Part shown: positions 11,542-23,196 of the stretch, piece after piece
Position numbering within the stretch: position 1 is the first letter of the stretch
Layout: each line of letters opens with the position of its first letter
DNA from: Schizosaccharomyces osmophilus
Taxonomy: Eukaryota > Ascomycota > Schizosaccharomycetes > Schizosaccharomycetales > Schizosaccharomycetaceae
Assembly: GCF_027921745.1 (NCBI RefSeq)
Contig: NC_079238.1
Location: 2,108,001-2,172,000 of the forward strand
Direction of reading: 5' to 3'
Length of the DNA stretch: 64,000 nt
The notes under the pieces: generated by a model
What the model was told of the DNA's origin: nothing
Seen by the model: only the letters and a program-made list of their open reading frames with translations
The model's database searches: none
Made by a program: the position numbers and the translations under genes

Positions 11542-13259
11542 TTACTGACGTCCTGTGCTGAGCTGATAATATTGAAGAGGATGGTGAATGCTTTCTTCCA
11601 AAGTACCCTTCTGTGGATGAGTTAACTCAAAGACACGTGTACATGCAATATGATAATGTCGACCTTTTACAGCATCAACTACTTCCCGGCAACCAGACGA
11701 ATCTGGCGTTATACCTAGTGTGGTTAAAGCTGTGACTAGATTATCGAGTGAGTAGGTTCGATAAGGGCAGCCATGAGCATCACCAGGTCCCAATTGCGGT
11801 CCTGTCAAAATTTGCTGACAACTATAGCCCTTGTAATTTTTCCTGTTACCCTCCAAACCGTAAGAATGGCGAACATTGTAACGATACTCCTTATTAAATT
11901 TGTCATCATTAACATTTGAGAAGCTACGTTTCCAAAAAATGAGAGCTTCCTCAACGGATAAACCAATGTCCTAGAAATTAGTAAAGAATTTTGAAAAGTA
12001 AAATACCTTTAGAAAAAGACCGTATTGAAGACGACTAAAATGACGAAGGTGCTTTTCCTTCCGTAAAACATTATGAAGATGTCTTGCACACAGAGGGAAG
12101 TGAGGTACAAGACTATCAACTTGATCTGCAGTAACTTCACCAGGCTTAGCTGCAGAAACAGTTACCTCTGGTGCTACAAATCCTCTACTAAGATGATTCA
12201 AAATAGGCAAAAGACGATCATCTTCATCTAATCGCGGTAAAGCTTTTGCTGTATTCTCAAGTGATAGTTTCAGATTTTTCTCAAATTCCTCGATAACAAT
12301 ACTGATCTGTTCCGAAAAAGGAACATATGCAAAACCTTTATGAACAAAAACAGCTCTTCGTTCAACCAAGTCAGGTACTTTTATAAATGGTACTTTAAAA
12401 AAAGATTCGTTTTCAACGTTTCGCTGGCAGGCAGCTTGGATTTTACTCAAGTACTGGCTTTTCTCTTCTTTGGAGACTGCATTCCATTGAAAGTTAAGAC
12501 TGTCAACAAAATTTTGGCGCTCCCTCGCCTCTTCGTTGATAAATCTGTATTTGAAAAGAGCAGATTCAGCTCGAAGAAATCGATATCTCAATTCCTCTCT
12601 GTAAGAAGTTAGTATTATTATAACTTAGATATGGTAAAAGGTATTTTAAGAAAAATAAAAGTAAGTTCATTGCTTTGCGCAGTATAAGCCAAAGAATAGA
12701 CCATTGAATCGGGCATCCTAACAAGATATGTCCATTCAACAGGTCTTAACTGTAGCAATCACATAAAACCATTCCTTTAATATCTCCTAATTCCTATAAC
12801 AACTGCACTTACGATCTACTAAATGCTAGCCGTAAAATGAAGTGAGAATAATGGTCTTTCCTACGCTCTTCATCCAGGCCTGCACCTTTAACGACTCTAG
12901 CCATATTACTGCCCATGGGCAAGTGCTTGTCAACGACACGCTTTATAATCATGTCTAACTCCTTTTTTGCCTTATTTCGAAAAAGGGCAGACTCAATTTC
13001 ACCCAGTACTATTTTCCAACAGGATTAGTAGCCGTTTAATTTACTTTAAAGGCGAAGATAGACGCGTTACATTAGTTAAGACGTTTCACTTACCGTAAAG
13101 TCGATCAATTGCCCATGTTTCAAATTCTTCTATACTAACTTCCTCATGCGGTGGATTCAAGTAAAAATTTAATCGTGTAGGGTAACTAACGTTTGTTGAT
13201 ACATCTCTTGCAAAGTTTCTATTTCTTTCTACTGCCCTGCTCTTTGTACTTCGGAACAT
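11542..13259 (-). CDS. pri2: DNA primase large subunit
   Basis: Four exons: 13259-13094, 13008-12813, 12598-12007 and 11970-11542; 460 residues. Pri2 is the Fe-S subunit of polymerase alpha-primase, which makes RNA-DNA primers at replication forks. Supporting stretches are NFYLNPPHEEVSIEEFETWA, HYSHFILRLAFSRS, LQYGLFLKDIGLSVEEALIF and the C-terminal Fe-S domain with cysteines in YSCQQILTGPQLGPGDAHGC, GCREVV and ACTRVFEL. Intron 2 (12812-12599, 214 nt) is several times longer than its neighbours and holds a strong hairpin; intron 3 uses a GTATTT donor. Convergent with rpn2 and tandem with tif32. Confidence 0.96.
12699..12745 (-). other. Strong hairpin inside pri2 intron 2
   Basis: On the transcribed strand GACC and TTGAATGG pair with CCGATTCAA and GGTC, with an inner CATATCT/AGGATG stem closing on TGTT. 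About 47 bases fold with few mismatches. It may shorten the effective distance from donor to branch point, or mark an intronic small RNA. I see no C/D boxes and no convincing H/ACA layout. Confidence 0.45.
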
Positions 13260-13691
13260 GGTAGCCTGGCTGGTAATTTTTCGAATTTGGTAATCCAGGA
13301 ACCTATGCGTTGCTTCGGCTTTTACAAGATGAAATCCAGGTTACAATATATAGCTTTCAGTCGATTGTATTTCATTAAAAACATAATTCTTACTCAAAGT
13401 TAGCTGAATGAAATTAATGAAAAAAATATATAAAATGAGTGTAGTAGTTTCAGTCATCGACACTCACAATGATTTTGGATTGGGATGCTGCAGACTCATA
13501 ATTCCTACATACTATGAGATTTATAGTAAATCTGAAAATGATTTAAATATTAAAGTATCAGTAATTTAATTTAAACCTAATAACAAACAGAAATTACTTC
13601 TGCATCTTAATATTTCAAAACTGCTTCTCCACAAGGAGATAATTATTAAGTCCCACTACATTTTTATGCAACCATGACGGCAGTAAAAAGA
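13260..13691. other. Intergenic: pri2 promoter and tif32 3' UTR
   Basis: About 430 AT-rich bases between two minus-strand genes. Nothing beyond promoter and UTR sequence is evident. Confidence 0.55.
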
Positions 13692-16565
13692 TTACTGCTG
13701 TTGTTGGCGCTTGCTAGGAGGAACGTAGGCTCCTCTTCCTCCTCTAGAAGGAGGCAAGGATTCGCGGGAACTATCAGCTCCAGCACGAGCACGAGGAGGA
13801 ACGTATCTTTGACCACCACCAGCAGGAGGAGCAGCAGGAGGAGCACTACCTTCGGAAGCACCACTACGTTTCCACGCAGCAACAGGTGGAGGAGTTTGAG
13901 CGCCTGAGCCTAAGCCCAAATTGGCTTTCTTGGCAGCAATCTTGCGAGCAGCGTCTTCTTCACGCTTCATTTGCATGAATTGTTGACGTTCGAGCTTCTC
14001 ACTCATTTCTGCTTGCTCACGCTCCCTAGCTTCCTTAGAAGCAAGAGCCTTTTCTTCTGCAGCCTTGCGTTGAGCAGCTTCTTGCTCTGCTCGTTGGCGT
14101 GTTTCTTCTTCTTCTTCAGCTCTTGCAGAAGCTTCTTCAACCTCAGCAACCGCATCAGCTACCTTCTGTTCGTAAATCATCTGGCGTTGTTTCTCACGTT
14201 CAGCCTCTATAACGTCCTTAGTACGAGCATAAGCATCTCGATAGGCCATTTCACGTTCGTCATCAATGCCTTGCTTGTAGTTATGAATAAACGAAGCATA
14301 TTTAGAGAAGGTATGCTTGTCATCCAAAGCTTGTTCATGCTTATGGCCTTGAACCTCTTTGCGCTGCTTCTCTCTTTGGATAAAGGCCTTATGATCTTGT
14401 TCAACTTGCTTTCTAGCATCTTCCTGTAAAAGAGGAATAGCTTCACGACGATAGGCACGTTCCAAATGATCAATTCGTTTACCAATAACACGAAGTCGTT
14501 CATTCATGCTTCTATTTTGTTTCTCAACCTGTTCAATTTGCATAGCTCTCAATCTGTCAGCATCCAAATTCTCCAGTTCGTCAGCGTCAACTTCCAATCC
14601 ACCCTTCGCCTTAAGTTCGTTAGCCAGTTTCTTAGCTTCTTCAATGCGAATAGCTTCCTTTTCGCGACGGATTCTGTCAGCGTTACGCTTCGTAACCTCG
14701 TCTTGAACACGGCGAGATTCAGCTTCAGCTTCTTGTTTCTGTCTGAGAGCACGTTGAGCAGCAAGCTCAGCCTCACGCTGGGTAGCCAAGGTATCAGCTT
14801 GACCACGGCGCAATTCAAGCAAGCTACGTTGAGCAACAACAGCCTTTCTTTCTTGCTCAACACCAGCCAAAGCGCGCTCATAAGCAGCTTCTGATTGCTG
14901 TTTACGAAGAAGATAGAAGTCAGTATCGAAACGCATCAAAACACTGGTAAGTGATTTTCCAATTCGAGAAAGTTGGTTTGTGATGAGCTCGGCAGGGGTG
15001 GATTGCAAAGTTGCAGTGTCCACGTGAGAGCTTACAGGACTAGCGAAGAGATCGGATGCGAATGTAATAGAGTTTTCGATGTGACTGACACGAATTGAGA
15101 AAGCACCCTTTTTGTTACCGTTCATTATAAATTTCTCAATCTGACCATAGGTACATGAGTAAGGTTCATCAAAGGTAGCCAAATCCATAACGAATTTAAG
15201 GGAAACAGCATCATAAACTTGGGAAAGTTGTTGAAAAAGACGAGTGAGAATAACTTGTTGAAGGGGGCGAATGTATTGAGCGGTATCGGTATTCTCAGCC
15301 AATTTCTTCAAAATGGGCTGCAATTTTTTGCAGATGCTTAAAGGATGGAAATCAACTTCCAAAATTCTGTAAAGATCCCGGATAGCGGGATCACAATAGC
15401 TCAAAACATTACGGTTAACAGCGTCCTTTACCAAAGCCTCGCGGTTAGGGGCTTTAGACATGTTCAACAAGATGGCCAAACGAGCGTTCTTGCTTTTAGC
15501 ATCTTCAGCATCAAGAGGAGGACCTGAGAACCTAGAGGCATCAATAATAGGAATTGAAAGAGCACTGAGGATAACAAAGTTGGCTGTGGCAGGCTTTTGA
15601 ACATTAGTGAAGGTAAAGTATCTGCTCCAAGCAGCAGCATGCAACAAGAAATTATCGCAAACCAAAAAGATCTTAATAAGTTTACGGTAATAATTACCAA
15701 GCATGACGGGAGAAGGAGCGCGCTTAGAGAAAGTTAAAAGACTGTGGATATCCTCAATTGAACGGAAAGCCTCCTGCCAAAGCTCCAACTCGACAGCTAC
15801 GTTAAGTTGGGAAAAACGCATGTCCAAGTGACGTTGCATTGTCTCAACGTCGTTCAAATTGATTGAGTGGGGAGCGTTAGAAAACTTGGATGCGTTGCCA
15901 AGGTGAGAACGCAATAACTCACAAAGGCGGCGGAATTCAGTCTTGCGTTGATATTTCAAACAGAATTGGAAGGCGGAGTTAGCAATTAATTGATACATAA
16001 CTTCCAAACGAGCATTATTCCGCAAAATATCAAGAACGGTACGGTAAGCATCCCAAAGGAACTTGAGCCAAGGAGTAACCAAAGCACGGTCGGTTCGGGT
16101 CTTGGACATCTCTCCAGAGACGAAAGACATCATGATGCTTTCCGGAGTCTCAGAAGCCTCCAAATCATCAACAAACTCAACAGAAATCTTGTCAGCTTTA
16201 GTTTGAGCTTCTTGGACCTTTTCATTGGCCAATTCTATGAAACGCTTCACGACATTTTCTATGGCAGTTACCGAGGTATTTTGTACAGCGTTCTTGTACA
16301 TGTAGAGACCCTCTTTGGCAACTTTACCTTTACGTAAAAAGACACAAAGTTCAATAAAGCGCGTCATGATAGGCTCCAAAGAAAAACCTTGGGAATTTCT
16401 GGACCTTTTCAAGACGATGGTCTCGTGAAGGGACTGCAGGGCAGAGCCATGCTGATCAAGAGCAATAAGCTCGTCGGCAAGCTACTTCTGTTAGTATTAT
16501 AAAAAAATCCTCGTGAAACAACGTACTCTTAGCACATTTTCGGGCTTTCCCTGAGGAGGTGCCAT
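13692..16565 (-). CDS. tif32: Translation initiation factor eIF3a
   Basis: Two exons, 16565-16527 and 16481-13692, 942 residues. A 13-codon first exon (MAPPQGKPENVLR) is joined by a 45-nt intron (GTACGT, TACTAAC, GTAG). eIF3a is the largest eIF3 subunit, binds the 40S ribosome and organises scanning. The N-terminal half is the helical PCI module (the HSINLNDVETMQRHLDMRFS region near residue 200; winged helix ending near 500). About 540-870 is a very long charged coiled coil rich in E, R, K, Q and A. The tail is Gly/Arg/Pro-rich and ends RQQQQ. Length fits the yeast family. The opposite strand shows several long but meaningless frames caused by the coiled-coil codon bias. Confidence 0.98.
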
Positions 16566-16869
16566 GTTGTGCGGTTGTGAACTCAACTAGCTCTAGTAAA
16601 TTTTTTGTATGGAGATTTCTGCGTTGGAGCGCATAGGAGTTGAGGATTCCTTGATTGTATAATATTCAAACTCATTTAATTAATTTATGATACTATAGAT
16701 TGTTATATCGTGTTATTTAATACGATCTTAGTACGAAAGCCAAACGCACTTCCGCAAAGTTGGATACGGAACTTCACCGAGATATAAGGATGAACTTATG
16801 ACCAGGCCATAGGGAAGAAAAGTCTTGAAAATATGCTTTGAAAGGATTCTTAAATAGGCTGAGCTTTTC
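16566..16869. other. Divergent promoter between tif32 and nto1
   Basis: About 300 bases shared by divergent starts. AT-rich; contains the palindrome-like TTTAATTAATTTA near 16676. No specific factor site is claimed. Confidence 0.5.
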
Positions 16870-19245
16870 ATGCAGGCGATATCAAATACACTAGATGGTC
16901 CAAGTTTTTCAAGACCGGAGGATCTTGCTTTTCAACCACGAGAGGAAATTCCATATCGAGTGTTTTATCCTGATTTACGTACTGATGAGCCGTTAGAAGT
17001 CGTCGAAGATAGATATTCAGAGTTTGATTCCTCTCTTTTTTCTTACCAGCCGCCTTCTTCGTACGTGGTAAAGACACTTCCGGAAGCAAAAGTCGAAAAC
17101 ATCAAAGTAGTTGATTATCATACTGACTCATTGCCTCCTAAGATTAAGGAATGTGGTTACAATACTACTACAAAATTAGATTTGCCAGAAAACCGTTTTG
17201 AGAGATTCGTAGGTAAGTTAGCTGTGGGCGTTTTGTATTCTACATACCCCATTCTTGAAATGCGGATGCTAACGTTTCTTATAGCTAAAGATCCTTATAA
17301 TGATAGACATTTTCCCGTTTCTTATGATCTGGATGAGCTAGATGCGATGTGGCTGATTTACTATAATGAAGCGCGAGCCTGCTCAGATCCTACTTGGATA
17401 CCTTTGTCCCGTGAATTTCTTGAAATTACTCTTACAATTATTGCTAGGCATTGGCTTTTATTAGATGCATGGATTCCGAAAACTGAGCCTGTTCGTATAG
17501 AAGATGAGCTCGATGGTCGTTGTGTTATTTGCAACGAGTCAGATTGTGAAACAAGTAATGTTATCATATTTTGTGATAACTGTAACATGGCCGTTCACCA
17601 AAATTGTTATGGTATTCCCTTTGTGCCTGAGGGTCAGTGGTTTTGCAAGCGGTGTTTGCTTGCTGCCAGCGATGTCATTTCGTGTGTTTGTTGTCCCGAT
17701 CGTGATGGTGCATTCCGCACAACCATTGACGGTCGTTGGTGTCATACCGTTTGTGGAATGGCAGTCCCCGAAATTTCTTTTCATGATTCTAGTCGCTTGG
17801 ATTTGGTTCGCGATTTTCATGCTATTCCCAAGTCTCGCTGGAAGCTGGTCTGCTGTGTTTGTAAACTGCGCTGGGGTGCTTGTGTGCAATGCTCTGAGAA
17901 AAGTTGCTATACCGCATTTCACATCACTTGTGCCAGACGTGCTGGATTTTATTACAAACTTCATGCTCCTTACGGTAATTATAGCCAAGCAGAAGTAGAA
18001 TGCTTCTGTGATAGACACACGCCTCCTTCCCATCTCGATGGTGCCCTTCATCGGCTTTATCCGCTTGCTGTTCAGTATTACAGAAGAATGGCTTATGATG
18101 TCCCTTTAAACTATGTTGCTTGTCGAGCTCCTTCTATTGTTCCAGAAGAACCTTGGAACTTTCGACCATTACCTCGTTACATAGTAGAAAAAGTAACGTC
18201 GACCCTCAATGATATGCATTTGAATGATAGTATTAATGACTTGGCTATTATCATTATTGACATTTGCAGGTACTATCAAATGAAGCGTAAGTATCGACGA
18301 GATGCGCCTTTGTTACGGTCTCAGAGACTTGCGGATGAACTAGCAAACCTTCCAGTTAATGCGGTCAAACAGCGTGCGCATTTCCTAGGCATTGCAAAGC
18401 GGCTTCGCGAACAATACGAAGAACTTATGTCTATAATAGAATTGACCGCTCGTCGACAACGAGTAAAAAGTGAACTATCTGAACTAAGGAAGCGATTTTT
18501 GACTGTTATATATTTTCCTTTACAAAAACTCATTGAAGATACCTTTGAAAGAATTCGCCAGTTGGATACGGAAGGACTCTTTGCTTCTCCCTTGGAACAC
18601 GGGTGGATTGGATGGATTTCGTTAAAACAGCTGATTATAAGTTATGATGTTGATGATTTGTATTCTTTGGAAAAGTACCTATCACAAATTTGGAATATAG
18701 ATGGACTTATCCAAAGCATAGATGACATGGAGCACCTTACAGCCGTTGTGCAATTGGCTCAGCAGTTTGAGCCAAAAGCCAAGGATATACTCCAAGATGC
18801 TCGAAATAGTTCTGAAGCTTTAAAGAAAGATAACCTTGGGAACTTGTCTTTCTTGTCACTAAAATTGGACGGACTGGAATGTGTTGGTTGGCCTGATTGC
18901 TTCGTTGATACTGTGGAACAAGCAAAATTGGAAACTCCTTCAGAAGAAACTTTCGACAGCCTAGAGAGCTTTGTTATGAATCTCAGTTTAGAGGGTAAAT
19001 GCGGTCGATTTGAATTGTCTGACTTCGAGTCGAGTATCCAAAATGGAAAAAAAGATGACGGTATAATCATTCCTGAGACTGCTGCAACGAGAGGAGTGTT
19101 ACAGGAAATTGTCACTAAGAACCATAATTCAGACACCGAAAGGGAAGGATTGAATACTAAGAATGTGGATGGCGCTGAAATGCTTCCAAATGCTGAAAGA
19201 CGAACGCGTTCGATGACCAAAGATAATGAAGCAAATGAAACATAG
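16870..19245 (+). CDS. nto1: PHD-finger subunit of the NuA3-type histone acetyltransferase complex, Nto1
   Basis: Single exon, 791 residues, starting at ATG 16870. Nto1 (the BRPF/Jade/AF10 type) links the Mst2/NuA3 acetyltransferase to methylated H3. Residues about 25-200 are the EPL1-like region. A PHD finger spans 218-262 (CVICNESDCE, then FCDNCNMAVHQNCYGIP and WFCKRCL), followed by a zinc knuckle and an extended PHD to about 382 (CVCC, CHTVCGMAVPE, CCVCK, HITCARRAG). This PHD-knuckle-ePHD order is the family hallmark. No bromodomain is seen in the C-terminus, which is helical then acidic. The residue range 430-580 looks coiled. Divergent from tif32. Confidence 0.97.
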   Translation: MQAISNTLDGPSFSRPEDLAFQPREEIPYRVFYPDLRTDEPLEVVEDRYSEFDSSLFSYQPPSSYVVKTLPEAKVENIKVVDYHTDSLPPKIKECGYNTTTKLDLPENRFERFVGKLAVGVLYSTYPILEMRMLTFLIAKDPYNDRHFPVSYDLDELDAMWLIYYNEARACSDPTWIPLSREFLEITLTIIARHWLLLDAWIPKTEPVRIEDELDGRCVICNESDCETSNVIIFCDNCNMAVHQNCYGIPFVPEGQWFCKRCLLAASDVISCVCCPDRDGAFRTTIDGRWCHTVCGMAVPEISFHDSSRLDLVRDFHAIPKSRWKLVCCVCKLRWGACVQCSEKSCYTAFHITCARRAGFYYKLHAPYGNYSQAEVECFCDRHTPPSHLDGALHRLYPLAVQYYRRMAYDVPLNYVACRAPSIVPEEPWNFRPLPRYIVEKVTSTLNDMHLNDSINDLAIIIIDICRYYQMKRKYRRDAPLLRSQRLADELANLPVNAVKQRAHFLGIAKRLREQYEELMSIIELTARRQRVKSELSELRKRFLTVIYFPLQKLIEDTFERIRQLDTEGLFASPLEHGWIGWISLKQLIISYDVDDLYSLEKYLSQIWNIDGLIQSIDDMEHLTAVVQLAQQFEPKAKDILQDARNSSEALKKDNLGNLSFLSLKLDGLECVGWPDCFVDTVEQAKLETPSEETFDSLESFVMNLSLEGKCGRFELSDFESSIQNGKKDDGIIIPETAATRGVLQEIVTKNHNSDTEREGLNTKNVDGAEMLPNAERRTRSMTKDNEANET

Positions 19246-19703
19246 AGTCTTTCATTTCTGGTTCCCTTGTCATTTGATAAAAAAGGGAAGTTAATTGTGT
19301 TTTAATGCTTGGTTTCTGCGTAAGAGTATTTTTGTTTTTGTTTGGAGATGTCTCCTTTATGAACCACAGGCTTTTTAATTTTTGTAATGAGTTGTCTGAT
19401 TATAATACAACATGAAATAATAATTCCTTTTTTGTTTATTCAAGCTCTTCTATATTAATTCAAGAGTTTCGTATGTATTCTCACTTTATAATTTAATAAC
19501 CGACTGCATAACATTTTGGAATATACGTGTTTTTGAGTGCATTGGCAGAGTAACAAACTCGATTGCAATCTTAATTTAATTTTTACTTGAAATATTCTTC
19601 TAACCTTCTTCTTGCGTTTAATATTTCTTTTTGACATCAGGACTTTATCCACCAAGTGCATTATACTAAAGTGTTTCCTGTAGCAATTGATAGTTCAGCC
19701 AGT
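19246..19703. other. Intergenic: nto1 3' UTR and promoter of the CMD-like gene
   Basis: About 460 AT-rich bases between two plus-strand genes. Nothing else was recognised. Confidence 0.5.
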
Positions 19704-20490
19704 ATGACAACGTCAATTCTCCAAAGATTTGGTGGATTACTTGAACCTACGAATTTTTATATTGTTTCTGTAGTAGCGTATTCGTCGAGCAACCGCCCAG
19801 AGAATATTGGAGGAATTACAAAAGAGGCCGTTGAACAAGTGGGCCCTTCAATCTTTGCAAAATTACGTGAAGCTTTGGTTAAATCAGCTCCATTAGTGGG
19901 CTTTCCTAGAGTAAGTTTGTATTTGAAAGTTGCATAAAAATGGAAAGAACTAGATCCCTTTTGCATTTACTATACTAACTCGAGTTTTCAAGACCATCAA
20001 TTCGTTACGCGAATTGGCTTTGAATTTTCCAAAAACATTTCCAAATGAATTTAGTCGAGCCTCAGATGAACAAGTAAATACCTCTGTTCGAGGAAAACTA
20101 TATTTTGAAAAGACGTATGGCAAGGTGACAGATCGAGTCCTCAATTCGATGCAATCTTCTTCTTCAGACTTGGGTACGTTAATTTTTGGACTAGAGAAAC
20201 TATATTAAGCTCTTCACTTCTAACTTTTTTGGTGTGCAGCTCATATTGCTATCGACTATGCCTATGGAAAAGTACTTTCCTTCAACGAAGTCATTAGTCC
20301 CTTAGAAACAAGTTTAATGATTATCGCTTCTCTCGTTCCACAAGATGTGAACCCTCAGCTTCGAGGCCATTTGAAGGGTGCTCTGAATCATGGTGCTACG
20401 AAGGAACAAGTAATGGCCGCACGCAACATCTCTGTAGCAATTGCAAAGGATTCTGGAATTGTTTTTCGTGGTGAGGTAGAATCTCTTTAA
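19704..20490 (+). CDS. Carboxymuconolactone-decarboxylase-like (AhpD fold) protein
   Basis: Three exons: 19704-19910, 19993-20173 and 20240-20490, giving 212 residues. Intron 1 must end at TTTTCAAG because the nearer AG after the CTAAC branch breaks the frame. The C-terminal half (LETSLMIIASLVPQ, LKGALNHGATKEQV, then a helix with SVAIAKDSGI) has the pattern of the fungal carboxymuconolactone-decarboxylase-like family, which ends in a short EVP/EIP-type tail, here EVESL. No CxxC typical of AhpD peroxidases is seen, so a redox role is not supported. Start chosen as the first ATG in the open frame. Function in yeast is unknown to me; from memory the S. pombe locus SPBC17D11.03c sits here. Confidence 0.82.
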
Positions 20491-21016
20491 ATTTCGCCCT
20501 GAACTATCCGTGCCGTCCCTTGTTGAATGAATGCATAGGCGAAACTTCCATGACTGTATTTCCATTTTGTTTTCATGAATACCAAGTTACAGGGCAACCT
20601 TAAGACTATTGGAGATAAAAGTATTGCAAATCCCTTCGTTCTACGCTGGAAGACCAAAACAGTAAGAATCTTTATAATGACACTACTTATTCACTTGCTA
20701 CAATTGAAATGGCTTTCCGAATCCTTGGGTTACTAGGATTCATCTTACAGAGTTTGTAAGTCAGATTTCTGTGGGCTGTAGAGAGCATAGTCTGCTTCCA
20801 GAAAGCAAGCCAAATAGATTTTATTTCATTCATAAACTACAAATATCAATCCTTTTAATTATGTATATCTCACCAGATTGTATGACCATTCGGTAAATTT
20901 CGGTAATTGATCTTCAAACCTCCGACGGAGTTGACCGAAGTCTGACAAACTATGGATAGTATCATATCACACTTGTAAACAACATTGTGGTCGACACTCT
21001 CAATTTCTCTTTGAAA
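20491..21016. other. Intergenic: promoter of hrd1
   Basis: About 525 bases between two plus-strand genes. A GTAAACAAC forkhead-like match lies near 20977. An open stretch at 20593-20660 was considered as an extra exon of the upstream gene and rejected. Confidence 0.45.
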
Positions 21017-22942
21017 ATGAAGTTCATACTTTATGTATTGGTAAGTAAATATTAGTAGATTATCTCTTACAAACGCCAGGCTTCCATTTTGTTGTTTGGG
21101 TTGTCTGTCTTGTTAAGTCTATACAGCAGCGCCAACGTGTATGCTGCGACGGTAATGATCTCACAGAGTCCAATCCATATTACAATTGGACTTAATGTTT
21201 GTCTCTGCCTCTTTTTTGCAATTGCAAATGCGTTCAAGGCAGTCCTTTTTGGATCCCTACAGACGTTTGAATTGGAGCTGCTGTATGAACAATTTTGGAT
21301 TACTCTTACAGACGCTATGCTTTTTGTAACCACTTTGAGCGCTCCGATATCTATTTCCTTTTTTTTATTGTTAAGCACGCTTATGTTTGCTCGAGTATTT
21401 CATTCAATTTGCGCATTCCGAACTGAAAGACAGCAGGTTCAGTTGACAGAACGTCAATTCCATCTCTTTAACCGACTCACTTGTGCCTTCCTTGTTTTGG
21501 CACTTTTGGACATTACCTTCGTGTATTTGTGCAGCAATAATGAGTACATAGGCGATACTTCGACAAGAATACTTTTTATCTGTGAATTTTCCGTGTTATT
21601 TGTTAATTTGGTTACGGAGGTTATAAAGCTTGGGCTTTATGTTTTTGAAACTCGTCATCCGGAGCAGGTATGGCAAGAAAAGAGCATCTACCTTTTTCGA
21701 CTAGAGGTCCTTCGGGATGCTTTACGTCTTCTTGCATACAGCATCGTACTTGTTTTTCAACTTAGTTATGTGAGTTACCCTATTTATGCAATTCGACAAT
21801 TGTATATTAGCTTTTATTCTCTGTTCCGGCGCCTTCGCGAACATGCTCGGTATCGACAAGCTACTCGTGATATGGATGCTATGTATCCCAGTGCAACTGA
21901 AGAGCAATTATCCAGTTCTGACCGTACATGTACCATTTGTAGAGAAGAAATGTTTCACCCTGACTTTCCTCCTGATAATATAGAGGAAATGGAGCCACTT
22001 CCTAGAGGTTTGGACATGACCCCTAAGCGTTTGCCGTGTGGTCACATCCTTCATCTTCACTGTCTTCGAAATTGGCTTCAAAGACAGCAGACCTGTCCAA
22101 TTTGTCGTAGACCTGTCTTTGGAGAACAAGCGCCTTCCCCTGCAGCTGCTACCGCAAACCCTCTCCCAGTTCCTACTCCTACTGCTGTCGAAGGTACAAA
22201 TCAAAACACTCCACGAACATTTTCACCTGGTTCGGGATTAGGAAATCCTAACATTCAACCGACACATACATTTAGGCCGGGAACTACTGCTCCTTCTTGG
22301 GGTCAGACTCAAAATCTTCATGGTACAATCCCTTTGCGTAACGGATGGAGTATGCTCCCTATACCCGGTGTACACCGTATTCCTGCTAATAACTCCACAA
22401 ACATGCCTGATGGTACAACCGCTGAAGGACATTCTGTTGCAGATCCAAATGTAGCTGGTATTATACCACCCGGATGGCGGATGATATCTGGAAATAACCA
22501 TCCAGTTGCTCCTCCCTTACAGCATGAAGCGCCTGGTTTAGGAAGTCCTTCCGTGGCGGTGCCGAACGTGGATTTACAAATGCAGCCTCCCTTACATGCC
22601 GCACCCCTCGAAATGCAGCGATTTTCTTCTCCCGAAGCAAACTCCATTCAAAGTTTACACCAAAAAATAGACGAAATGCGAAATATGACCGATCGCTTGC
22701 ATTACGATATGCAAGAACTGCGTTCATCAGTACGAAATCTTGGAGTACTGATGAATGAAAATGCTGTTACAGACGGATTTATGGGGCTTGATCAAGATAG
22801 GAGCAACATGTTATCAAATTCTAGGGTAAGGGAGCACTTCAGTCAGCGGCCAACTGCTTCGTCGTCAAGTTCGATGGATGATGATTTGACTCATAGAAAC
22901 CCAAGAAATGTACAATTAGAAACACTAGATGAAGACTTATAA
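21017..22942 (+). CDS. hrd1: ER-membrane RING E3 ubiquitin ligase Hrd1 (synoviolin)
   Basis: Two exons, 21017-21040 (8 codons) and 21080-22942; 628 residues. Hrd1 forms the ERAD retrotranslocation channel and ubiquitinates misfolded ER proteins. Residues 1 to about 240 hold several hydrophobic membrane segments. A RING-H2 finger lies at about 292-351 (CTIC, then CGHILHLHCLRNWL and CPICRRPVF), with an insert between the first Cys pair and the next ligands as in other Hrd1 proteins. The C-terminal 280 residues are Pro/Asn/Thr-rich with a short coiled coil near 545. The first exon is supplied by splicing (GTAAGT, GCCAG); without it the first membrane helix has no ATG. Convergent with nep1. Confidence 0.96.
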
Positions 22943-23196
22943 AGCATATGAAGTTTTGTGATAATGAAAAATTGACGAATTTAGAGAAATATGTTGCTCA
23001 ATAAAATGTTTACGTAACCTTCAATGGAGAATAGATTTTGCAGATTTATTCAGTCTACTTAATTGCGGTTCGAAGACAAAGCAACTACTGTTACTAGCAT
23101 GGAGAAGTTCAAAAATAAATAAATTACTAAACTAAACGTATCCTGAAATGTCGTTTTATCTCATTACTTTCATATACAAGTATTTTTTTGGTAATT

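Noticed and set aside
13674-14894. Several plus-strand frames of 66-152 codons opposite tif32.
   Set aside because: They mirror the low-complexity coiled-coil and Gly/Arg-rich codons of tif32 and have no family features.
20593-20660. Possible fourth exon of the carboxymuconolactone-decarboxylase-like gene.
   Set aside because: It needs a poor GTAGAA donor and lacks a branch point; the in-frame stop at 20490 already gives a family-like C-terminus.
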